DNA from: Planctomycetota bacterium | GTDB taxonomy: Bacteria; Planctomycetota; Phycisphaerae; WQYP01 | DNA length: 39,644 nt | NCBI GenBank assembly: GCA_021798635.1 | Contig: JAJZGH010000008.1 | Coordinates: 1 to 39,644 of the forward strand | Direction: 5' to 3' | Part shown: piece after piece, positions 16,296-22,998 of the stretch | How the letters are laid out: the number at the start of each line of letters is the position of its first letter | How positions within the stretch are numbered: the first letter of the stretch is position 1 | Made by a program: the position numbers and the translations under genes | The notes under the pieces: model-generated | Told to the model about the DNA's origin: nothing | Databases searched by the model: none | Seen by the model: only the letters and a program-made list of their open reading frames with translations

Positions 16296-17758
16296 CTATA
16301 CCCATTCATCAAGGCACTTTGCTGATCGGTTCACAAACTCCCGCTGGCGACGGCGAACCGATGGCCTCACGGTGCCCGTGGGATAATACGCCTCTGTGGC
16401 AAGGCGCGGCGGCCTCGGTTGAACAAGTGAATCAAGCTGTGGCGGCGGCCCGTGCGGCGCTGCCGCAATGGCTCTATGCCGATAGAGTAAAATGTGCGGA
16501 GGCTTTTGTAACATTACTGAAAACTCGCGCGCAAGACTTTGCCCGCATCATGGCGTTAGAAACCGGCCGTCCCTTATGGGAAACCCGCACTGAAGTTGCC
16601 ACCATGGTGGCTAAGCTTGACCACAGCTTGGCTGCGCAGACCGCGCGGCGTGCTGAAACCCGTGTGCCCACCGGCGATGCGTTGGCGGTCACACGATTTA
16701 AGCCGCACGGCGTGGCGGCGGTGTTAGGGCCTTTTAACATGCCGGGCCATTTGCCCAACGGACATATTATTCCCGCGCTGCTGGCGGGTAATACCATCGT
16801 CTTCAAGCCCAGCGAGAAAACGCCGTACTCTGGCGAATTCATGTGTCAGCTTTGGCGGCAATCTGGCTTACCGGCTGGCGTACTTAATTTGGTGCAAGGC
16901 CCGGCATCCGTGGGCGAGGCGCTGGCACAAAACCCTGATCTGGATGCGATTCTCTTCACCGGTTCCGTAGCCGGCGGGCAAGCCCTGCAGCGCCTCCAAC
17001 TGCAATATCCGCACCGCATGTTGGCTTTGGAAATGGGCGGTAATAATCCGCTGGTGGTTTTCAACTGCGGCCAACACCGCGCGGCCGCCTACACCGCTCT
17101 AATCTCCGCGTTTCTGACCGCCGGCCAGCGCTGCACCTGTGCCCGCCGCCTGATTGTCGGTCGGTCAGATCAGCCGGTGATTGCCGAGCTTGTCACCATG
17201 ATTCGGTCCCTGCGCATCGCCGGTCCATTGGATACTCCCGAACCGTTCATGGGGTCGCTGATCTCTGCTGATGCCGCTGACGCGGTCTTGGCAGCGCAAA
17301 GCCAACTGCTGATCGCAGGCGGAAAAATCATTTTGCAGGCATCGCGGCTTACCGGCCATGATGCGGCCCTGATCCCCGGGATTATCGATATGACGGGAGT
17401 GCCCGATGCACCTGATACAGAAATCTTCGGCCCTCTACTGCAAGTGATTCATGTGCCGGACTTTGATTCTGCGATTAAAGAAGCCAACAAAACCCGCTTC
17501 GGTCTATCGGCTGCGCTATTAAGTGATCACCGGGAATTATTTCAACAGTTCTTTCAGCACGTCCACGCCGGCGTTATTAATTGGAACCGCCCCACCAACG
17601 GGGCCAGCAGCGCCCTGCCCTTCGGCGGCATCGGCTTAAGCGGCAACCACCGCCCCGGCGGTGCCTGGGCCGCAGATTACTGTTCCTACCCCGTCGCCTC
17701 CATGGAAACCGAAATACTCAACCCGCCCGAAAAGCCCGCCCCCGGCATATCCATTTAG
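16292..17758 (+). CDS. astD: N-succinylglutamate 5-semialdehyde dehydrogenase (AstD-like)
   Basis: 488-residue NAD(P)-dependent aldehyde dehydrogenase. Recognisable parts are GPFNMPGHLPNGHIIPAL (the AstD-type active-site entrance), the NAD site TGSVAGGQAL, the general-base segment LEMGGNNP and the catalytic-cysteine segment TAGQRCTCARR. The C-terminal LPFGGIGLSGNHRPGGAWAADYC is characteristic of AstD. It converts N-succinylglutamate semialdehyde to N-succinylglutamate. The start overlaps the astA stop. It is the last gene of the long rightward cluster and is followed at 17974 by the convergent arginine decarboxylase. No clear terminator was seen in the 215 bases between them. Confidence 0.88.
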   Translation: MTIPIHQGTLLIGSQTPAGDGEPMASRCPWDNTPLWQGAAASVEQVNQAVAAARAALPQWLYADRVKCAEAFVTLLKTRAQDFARIMALETGRPLWETRTEVATMVAKLDHSLAAQTARRAETRVPTGDALAVTRFKPHGVAAVLGPFNMPGHLPNGHIIPALLAGNTIVFKPSEKTPYSGEFMCQLWRQSGLPAGVLNLVQGPASVGEALAQNPDLDAILFTGSVAGGQALQRLQLQYPHRMLALEMGGNNPLVVFNCGQHRAAAYTALISAFLTAGQRCTCARRLIVGRSDQPVIAELVTMIRSLRIAGPLDTPEPFMGSLISADAADAVLAAQSQLLIAGGKIILQASRLTGHDAALIPGIIDMTGVPDAPDTEIFGPLLQVIHVPDFDSAIKEANKTRFGLSAALLSDHRELFQQFFQHVHAGVINWNRPTNGASSALPFGGIGLSGNHRPGGAWAADYCSYPVASMETEILNPPEKPAPGISI

Positions 17759-17973
17759 CTCAATGCGGCAGTGTTGAGTTGCAGGCGGAATGCGGCCTGA
17801 CGAGACGCCGTTTTTTTCCGGGCGCGATTGGCCCCGTGCCGCCAACCGGCGCTATAGATTTTTTCCGCGACGCCGTGCCGCTTCCAACCATGACGCTGCC
17901 GCGTCAGGCTACCGCACCTTTTCACGGCAGCGCGGGGAGGCGGTCGCTGTGCGGCTCACGCGGTTGAGGGGCA

Positions 17974-18534
17974 TTACATCAAAAACACAGCTGCGGCCAC
18001 TACGCTATTCCACAATCCTTTTTTATCGCCTTCCGCGGTCTGCACGATATTGCGTGTGCGGACGATGTTGCCGCTCATGCGGTAAATTTCTTTGCGCTCG
18101 TCATAGTTGAATTGCGGGTCAAATTCAATACCCAGGGTGGTGGCCAGCATGGTGGCCGCCATGTCTTCAACATAATCGCCGATTTTTTCTTCCGTCATAC
18201 CAAAGCCATGATGTTCGCTGATATAGCCGTACTGATCCCGTATGGGCAGCGCCACGCCGATGCCGGCGCATAGCAGACGGTTGGGTTCATCGCTGCTGGA
18301 TTCACTGATTACGCCGAAGGCGATCTGGCCGGGCGAAAGTTCCCGGATCGCTTCGGTAACGGGAATGATCTTGCAACGGGCGGGCAGGATGCCTGATACT
18401 TGTACAAGATTATATTTCTCAATACCTGCATGCCTAAACGCCAGCTCAAGGGATTGCGCTTTGTAACGGTGGCGGCCTACGCCTTTGGTGAAAAATACAC
18501 GACTGGGAATCGGCGTTGTCCAGGGGTGCGCCAT
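17974..18534 (-). CDS. pdaD: pyruvoyl-dependent arginine decarboxylase family protein
   Basis: 186 residues. The family pattern is clear: RVFFTKGVGRH at the start, LELAFRHAGIEKYNLV, ILPARCKIIP, PGQIAFGVISESSSDEPNRL, QYGYISEHHGFG, EDMAATMLATTLGI and a C-terminal GDKKGLWNSVVAAAV. Family members self-cleave at a Ser-Ser (or Thr-Ser) bond to make a pyruvoyl group and decarboxylate arginine to agmatine, for polyamine synthesis or acid resistance. Here the expected Ser-Ser before I-L-P is Ser47-Gly48, so the residue that normally becomes pyruvoyl appears to be glycine. ATG 18534, eight bases after a perfect GGAGG, is preferred over an upstream TTG. It faces the astD end. Confidence 0.88.
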   Translation of the reverse strand: MAHPWTTPIPSRVFFTKGVGRHRYKAQSLELAFRHAGIEKYNLVQVSGILPARCKIIPVTEAIRELSPGQIAFGVISESSSDEPNRLLCAGIGVALPIRDQYGYISEHHGFGMTEEKIGDYVEDMAATMLATTLGIEFDPQFNYDERKEIYRMSGNIVRTRNIVQTAEGDKKGLWNSVVAAAVFLM

Positions 18535-18653
18535 CTGACAGACCTCCAAAATAGAGCGCTATAGCATACCCGCGGAAGCGCCAGGATTCATCTTTTTTCC
18601 GTTCGGCCCAGGGGAGACAAAATAAATAAAAATGAAAAATTTACATTTTTCAG

Positions 18654-18681
18654 TTGCATACTGTGAAAAAGTGCTTATTTT
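18654..18681 (+). promoter_or_regulatory. candidate promoter for the HU-type gene
   Basis: TTGCAT at 18654-18659 and TATTTT at 18676-18681, 16 bases apart, inside an AT-rich patch about 100 bases upstream of the HU start. This is by eye only. It lies in the 241-base divergent region shared with the arginine decarboxylase gene. Confidence 0.3.
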
Positions 18682-18775
18682 ATTGATTAATCGTATTGCA
18701 GGGACGGATTTATATTCCGGCGGTGGAACTCCGGCCGTATCCTGCAAACCTGTCCGCCATAGTAAGGAGATGTTT

Positions 18776-19081
18776 ATGGCCAAGTCCCTCACCAAGTCTC
18801 AGACCGCCGCGAAGCTCGCGGAACTGGTCGCCAAGGAAACCGGCTCCGAAATGACCAAGAAGCAGGCTGTTGCAGCTCTGGACTGCATGGCCCAACTTGC
18901 GTACAAGGAAGCCAAGAACAAGTTCACCATCCCCGGCTTGGGCAAGCTGGTTCTGGTGAACACCAAGAAGCGTATGGGACGCAATCCTCAAACCGGCGAA
19001 CCCATTGAAATTCCCGCCCGCCGCAAGGTTAAATTCCGCGTGGCCAAAGCCGCCAAGGATGCGATCCTCGGCGGAAAATAA
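18776..19081 (+). CDS. HU/IHF-family DNA-binding protein
   Basis: 101-residue nucleoid protein. It has the basic N-terminal helices (SLTKSQTAAKLAELVAKETG), then FTIPGLGKLVLV and the beta-arm KKRMGRNPQTGEPIEIPARR that wraps into the DNA minor groove. The C-terminal helix is VKFRVAKAAKDAI. Both the proline-containing arm tip (RNPQTGE) and the spacing fit HU. AAGGAG at about 18764-18769 fixes the start. A longer in-frame start at 18632 is not supported. The gene stands alone with its own strong terminator, and its codon choice (many AAG, CTG and GGC) looks like that of a highly expressed gene. HU versus IHF cannot be separated further here. Confidence 0.93.
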   Translation: MAKSLTKSQTAAKLAELVAKETGSEMTKKQAVAALDCMAQLAYKEAKNKFTIPGLGKLVLVNTKKRMGRNPQTGEPIEIPARRKVKFRVAKAAKDAILGGK

Positions 19082-19175
19082 CCATGCCGGCCCGCCGTTG
19101 ATGTTACCAACGTAATATCCGCTGGTGCGCCTGCCGAGCCGCCTGTCGGCTCATGGATCACACGATTCAAAACAG

Positions 19176-19215
19176 AACTCCTGACCGCTTTACCAGCGGG
19201 GGAGTTTTGTTTTTT
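19176..19215 (+). terminator. intrinsic terminator of the HU-type gene
   Basis: Stem AACTCC (19176-19181) with GGAGTT (19201-19206) and inner stem CCGCT (19185-19189) with AGCGG (19195-19199), then TTTTGTTTTTT. It is a classic rho-independent structure about 95 bases after the stop. Confidence 0.85.
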
Positions 19216-19328
19216 GATGTTTCGGTTAGCCGGGCGAAGGAATAAGGCTTCAGAAGCGTTTCGCTTTCATTGCTTGCAAGAGGCCATAGTCCGCATTCCC
19301 GGTTCAGCGGCGATTGCTGAAAAACAGT

Positions 19329-19366
19329 CCCCCCGGCGGATGGCGTGTCCTACATCCACCGGGGGG
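19329..19366 (-). terminator. strong GC-rich hairpin with its T-run on the minus strand
   Basis: CCCCCCGG-C-GGAT (19329-19341) pairs with ATCC-A-CCGGGGGG (19354-19366), twelve pairs with one mismatch and a 12-base loop. On the plus strand it is followed by GTGTTAAAG. On the minus strand it is followed by ACTGTTTTTC, so it would terminate leftward transcripts. No leftward gene is seen immediately to its right. Confidence 0.5.
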
Positions 19367-19491
19367 TGTTAAAGAAAACCGTAACTCTTGTTTTTCGTCT
19401 CCGCATTCGACTCGCGACCCCGGGGCAAATGGGGGCCGCGCGGGTGAATGCCTCTTGCCTGCGGTTCTACAATAATACAAAATAAGAACTT

Positions 19492-19539
19492 CGCAATTAG
19501 ACTTTTGTCACCACTTGTTGTACTTTTGTAACAATTGCG
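19492..19539. promoter_or_regulatory. candidate promoter and operator of the AraC-family gene
   Basis: Two direct repeats ACTTTTGT start at 19501 and 19522, exactly 21 bases apart (two helical turns), and share further bases downstream (xACxA). The first overlaps a -35-like TTGTCA (19505-19510) and the second abuts a -10-like TAACAA (19529-19534), spaced 18. The pair is framed by an inverted repeat CGCAATT (19492-19498) / AATTGCG (19533-19539). Directly repeated half-sites 21 bp apart are typical of AraC-type operators. Confidence 0.5.
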
Positions 19540-19603
19540 ATACCGGAGGAAAAAGTATTTTCGGGGTCGCAAGGCCGCAATTAGATTAGAAAGGATCAAC
19601 GAT

Positions 19604-20467
19604 ATGCCCTGGCAGGAGCCATTGGATAAGAATGGCCAAGCATTAATTGCCCATAGAGTCGGCGGCACGGCGGTGGAGCGGCCGCGCGACCATCCTCCGC
19701 ACGGCGTGCCGGTGGCACTCCGGGGAGCGCAGCATTCGTTTGTGTCCATGGGACGCTTTGAGCCGCCATGGTCGCCTCGCACGGTACTGCTGAAATGGCT
19801 CATTAAGGGCAAGGCCGCGATGAATGTGGAGGGTAAACGCTTGACCATGCGAGCGGGTGATCTGGGAATATATCTGCCCATGATTCCGCACCGGTTCTGG
19901 GCGCTCAAAAATGTCAACGAGTTCTGCTGGTTTTCTCTCGATGGCCCTCTGGCGGAACAGTTTGCCTTGGCACTGGATTTAAGGCCCGGCGTTTATGGCG
20001 GCGTGGAGCCACCGGTCAAGGAAATTCATCAACTCATGCGGCGACTCAAGGACTACACCATTCAAGGCCGCCGCCGGGCCAGCCTTTCCGCCCTTACCTT
20101 ACTGTACCGCGTGGCCGACGGACTGCGCACCAGCGAAGTGGCTACTATTGTCCGGCAAGCCGAACATATTATTCAACAGGAATTTTCCAATCCGCAGCTC
20201 GCCGCGGGTGTTATCGCGGATCGTGTAGGCTACCATCGCGGGTCGCTAAGCCGCCTGTTCCATCAGCAGACCGGGCTGACACTCATGGATTACATGACGC
20301 AGGTGCGCTTACAGGAAGCCCGCACTCTTTTAACGCAAACGCATGAGAAAGCCGGCGAAATAGCCCACAAATGCGGCTTTCTCGAATTACCCTATTTTTG
20401 CCGCTGGCTGAAAAAACACACCGGCCAAACCCCCGGCACCTTACGCGATCCATCCAAGTTTTCGTAA
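19604..20467 (+). CDS. AraC-family transcriptional regulator
   Basis: 287 residues. The N-terminal two-thirds are a cupin-like ligand-binding domain (LLKWLIKGKAAMNVEGKRLTMRAGDLGIYLPMIPHRF, with the usual 'GD...PG/P..H' end). The C-terminal 100 residues hold the two helix-turn-helix motifs. The first is in LAAGVIADRVGYHRGSLSRLFHQQTG. The second is in AGEIAHKCGFLELPYFCRWLKKHTGQTP, the AraC signature. ATG 19604 follows AAGGA at 19591-19595 by eight bases. An upstream in-frame start at 19535 is less likely. The ligand is probably a sugar or related metabolite, by analogy. The target is unknown, and the operator-like repeats upstream suggest autoregulation. Confidence 0.92.
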   Translation: MPWQEPLDKNGQALIAHRVGGTAVERPRDHPPHGVPVALRGAQHSFVSMGRFEPPWSPRTVLLKWLIKGKAAMNVEGKRLTMRAGDLGIYLPMIPHRFWALKNVNEFCWFSLDGPLAEQFALALDLRPGVYGGVEPPVKEIHQLMRRLKDYTIQGRRRASLSALTLLYRVADGLRTSEVATIVRQAEHIIQQEFSNPQLAAGVIADRVGYHRGSLSRLFHQQTGLTLMDYMTQVRLQEARTLLTQTHEKAGEIAHKCGFLELPYFCRWLKKHTGQTPGTLRDPSKFS

Positions 20468-20833
20468 GCGGAGTAGAAATCAATAGATTCAGTAGATTCA
20501 GTATTGATCCGTAGTTTCCCTATTGGGCAGTAAGTTCGGTATCGCCTTGAGGGACACAAAAAGCCCCCTCTCCCCGACCAATCCGGCCGGGTCCAAAAGT
20601 CATAACCCGCGAAAAGGCCGCGCCCATGGCAGTTGACAGCGACGGTCCAAACAGACATCGTGTGGTTTATGGTTCGAGTGACTGGGGTGCACGATGCGGC
20701 ATCATTTATCGTGCTCCCAATCGCGACAGCAGTCACACGGAGGGTTTTTGCAAATCGACGGCGTACTCGTGACAATGGCGGATGTCGGAATTTCGTGGAT
20801 GCCAGCGCGATCCCACAACGTGAGGAGATCGGA
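20468..20833. other. gene-poor stretch between the AraC gene and the small membrane protein
   Basis: About 366 bases in which I see no convincing gene. It begins with a palindromic tandem repeat described separately. Codon usage in all frames looks random and the GC-rich middle (20560-20640) shows no family similarity. Together with the next 2 kb this may be an accessory insertion between the AraC gene and serS. Confidence 0.4.
20479..20508. repeat. tandem 9-bp repeat inside a 7-bp inverted repeat
   Basis: TAGATTCAG occurs twice in tandem (20484-20492 and 20493-20501). The pair is flanked by ATCAATA (20479-20485) and its inverse TATTGAT (20502-20508). It lies 12 bases after the AraC stop codon. 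The function is unknown. Confidence 0.6.
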
Positions 20834-20974
20834 ATGAAAAAACTATTGATTGCGCTTTCTTTTCTCGCGACATTCGCGGCCGGATTCCTCGCCGCAGGGT
20901 GGCTTCTATATCTGGTCCACGAGCGCCGCGAAGCGCGCCAGATTCCCGTCGCTGAGAATGAGACGGGGACGTAG
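20834..20974 (+). CDS. 46-residue single-span membrane protein
   Basis: The short gene starts at ATG 20834 with AGGAG at 20823-20827. The product has a Lys-Lys start, one hydrophobic segment (LLIALSFLATFAAGFLAAGW, residues about 4-23, then LLYLV) and a charged tail, HERREARQIPVAENETGT. It would sit in the inner membrane with a short tail on the other side, or be a small secreted peptide. No family is recognised. It is convergent with the ATPase/TOPRIM pair (98 bases to its end). An upstream in-frame extension to 20633 has no coding character. Confidence 0.5.
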   Translation: MKKLLIALSFLATFAAGFLAAGWLLYLVHERREARQIPVAENETGT

Positions 20975-21072
20975 CTAGTTTTAGCGTTTCGGCATGACCA
21001 ATCGGCCCGACGGAGTTGGCTCGCCTGCCGAATCGCGGCGGGCCTTGGGCGGGGTAGCCCAAGCTTTTGCGT

Positions 21073-21645
21073 TCAAAGCTTTCGCACGCGATCGGCAAAG
21101 GTGGCGAAACCTTCCGGGCAGCGGCGTGCGAGGTGGGAAATATCCAGTTCAGCCGCGATCCGGGCGTACATTTCGGCACCGCCCCACGGCAGACCTAAAG
21201 CCGCCAGCAATTTTTCCGTGTGGTCTTTTGGGTGGGCTATGTTTTCCGGGTCAGGCTGTTGGGGAACAGTTATGCCTAAAACCTTACTGAGGGCTTGCTC
21301 GTCGGCTAACATCCACGCGTCGAAAGCCTCAATCGGCACGCCCAATGCCCGGGGGATATTGCAGATTGCATGATCGTCTTGAGCGGCGGTAATTTCCGCA
21401 CTACGTGCTGCCATGCGGTCACGATCCACCAATAAAATAATGGCATCGTAGCCGTCGCGATGGGCCTGCCACATCCACGAAACCGCCTTTTTGAAATATC
21501 CTCTTCCCTTGCCGTGGACGTGTACTGGTGCGTTGGCCAGTCGGTGGAATGACAGATCAGTTAGATCAGATCTTATCTGCTGGATTAACGCACGGGCCGC
21601 TCCGTCGGACTCGTGCTTACCCTCAACAACCACCAGCACGCGCAT
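21073..21645 (-). CDS. DUF4276-type, TOPRIM-like putative nuclease subunit
   Basis: 190 residues. The first strand ends in VVEGKHES (Glu8 and Glu12), and a second acidic motif LLVDRDR (Asp74, Asp76) follows a hydrophobic strand. This is the Glu ... Asp-x-Asp layout of TOPRIM metal sites as in OLD nucleases. A third conserved-looking patch is PIEAFDAWMLAD (Glu106, Asp109, Asp115). The fold assignment is mine from motifs, and the DUF4276 label is recollection. The start overlaps the last base of the upstream ATPase stop (TAATG), so the two are translationally coupled. Together they look like an OLD nuclease split into two polypeptides, a layout seen among antiphage systems. It could also be a non-defence partner of the ATPase. 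Confidence 0.7.
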   Translation of the reverse strand: MRVLVVVEGKHESDGAARALIQQIRSDLTDLSFHRLANAPVHVHGKGRGYFKKAVSWMWQAHRDGYDAIILLVDRDRMAARSAEITAAQDDHAICNIPRALGVPIEAFDAWMLADEQALSKVLGITVPQQPDPENIAHPKDHTEKLLAALGLPWGGAEMYARIAAELDISHLARRCPEGFATFADRVRKL

Positions 21646-22817
21646 TATTTCTTCCCATCCGTAACCGCTTTGGCCAGTGCCTCATCGCCTTCCGCCGTCC
21701 AGATTTCGCCGAGGCTGAAGACATCGAGCTGTTTTTTTATGTCGGGCGACGATCCCAGCGGATGCACCGAGACGCTGCCGTCCGGCTCCTTACAGCACAA
21801 TGTCACTTCCTCCGGCTTGAAGAAATCGAGCAGATACGGCGAGTGCGTGGTCATTATAATCTGCGTGCGCTTCCGCTTCTCGATCAGTTTCCGAAGGATT
21901 TTGAGAACCTCTTCCAAACGTTTCGGATGAATTCCGTTTTCCGGTTCCTCAACCAGAATGACCCGGGGCGGATCGGGCAAATGTAAAAGCGTCAAATAAG
22001 CCAGGACTAGCAGCGAGCCATCCGAAGCTTGTGCGGCCGGAATGGTGCGATCATTTAACAGTTGAAAGTAAATGCCTTTTCCGCTGGCGTTTGTGGCGTG
22101 GGGCAAATCGTCCGCCGCATTTGGCGGCGGCCACTGGTAAGCCTGCACGGAACGCAGTTGAATAGCTTTCATTTTCGGGAAAATCTCGCGAAATTCCGTT
22201 TCCAACTCGCGGAACCGGTCACGATCCAATCCCAGAATATCATCCAGGCATTGTGCCAATCCGAAACCGGAATTGTCCATGGAAAGCCGATGCGCCGCAT
22301 CAAGCACAACCGGTAGCTTGAGCAATCGTGGATTCCAGCGGAACACCGCAACACCGCTGAGGGCGTCGTGCAACGCTCTCGCCAAGCCAGGCTCTAGGCC
22401 CGTCCAAGTGGTGGTGAACGCCCATTGCAGGCTTGTCCCGGTGGAGTTTGCCCGCGGAATGGAAAGTGGTTGCCTATTCTTTGCAGTCCATACCTCATTG
22501 CCGCGAAGCGGCGGGCCTACGCCTGGCCGCATGGCACACTCCACATGGTATTCGCCTGCGATGGCATCATCCGCGATTTCAGCTCCGAACGAGGCGGCGT
22601 CATCGCCAAGGGTGTCCCAAAGCAGATCCGACGGGTTGGAAGTCGTGGGAAAAAGCTGACTGAGCGGATAATCCGCACTTTTGCACAGCGCCGCGATTGC
22701 CTCAAGAATACTGGTTTTTCCGCTGTCATTGGGGCCTATTAGTACGTGAATCGGCGTTAACGACAAAGTCACGTCGCGAAGGGCTTTGTAATTTTTCACA
22801 TGGAATTGGGTAATCAT
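21645..22817 (-). CDS. OLD/AAA_21-like ATPase, partner of the TOPRIM-like protein
   Basis: 390 residues with an ABC/SMC-type ATPase architecture. It has an N-terminal strand FHVKNYKALRD, Walker A GPNDSGKT (residues 28-35), an RNA/DNA-repair-type signature ASDGSLLVLAYL, Walker B VILVEEPENGIHP (Glu289-Glu290) and an H-loop THSPYLLD (His325). The end, LGEIWTAEGDEAL, resembles ATPases that I recall beside DUF4276 genes. Such ATPases dimerise on ATP and control an effector nuclease. There is no fused TOPRIM domain; that domain is the next gene. It is transcribed away from serS, with 181 bases between the two starts. Confidence 0.85.
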   Translation of the reverse strand: MITQFHVKNYKALRDVTLSLTPIHVLIGPNDSGKTSILEAIAALCKSADYPLSQLFPTTSNPSDLLWDTLGDDAASFGAEIADDAIAGEYHVECAMRPGVGPPLRGNEVWTAKNRQPLSIPRANSTGTSLQWAFTTTWTGLEPGLARALHDALSGVAVFRWNPRLLKLPVVLDAAHRLSMDNSGFGLAQCLDDILGLDRDRFRELETEFREIFPKMKAIQLRSVQAYQWPPPNAADDLPHATNASGKGIYFQLLNDRTIPAAQASDGSLLVLAYLTLLHLPDPPRVILVEEPENGIHPKRLEEVLKILRKLIEKRKRTQIIMTTHSPYLLDFFKPEEVTLCCKEPDGSVSVHPLGSSPDIKKQLDVFSLGEIWTAEGDEALAKAVTDGKK

Positions 22818-22998
22818 TATCCAATCGCCTTTAGTATCCCAGCCGCTACTCCAACCGTGCGTATATCGCCAATGTTACCGCACCATGCCGCTGTTGCAAC
22901 CGCGGGGATGTGTAACCTCCGCGCCCCCGGCGACTGAATGCGAATTAATTGTTATGATACGGCCTGAATTTTGGGTTTAAGGGTTTGGGCGGTTTCTT

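Noticed and set aside
16474..16842. Long leftward frame inside astD
   Set aside because: Mirror of the dehydrogenase coding sequence with no family similarity or ribosome site.
17759..17973. Possible terminator between astD and pdaD
   Set aside because: Only GC-rich sequence without a clear stem and T-run on either strand.
20392..20775. Leftward 127-codon frame downstream of the AraC gene
   Set aside because: Overlaps the AraC 3' end, shows no recognisable motif and has irregular codon use.
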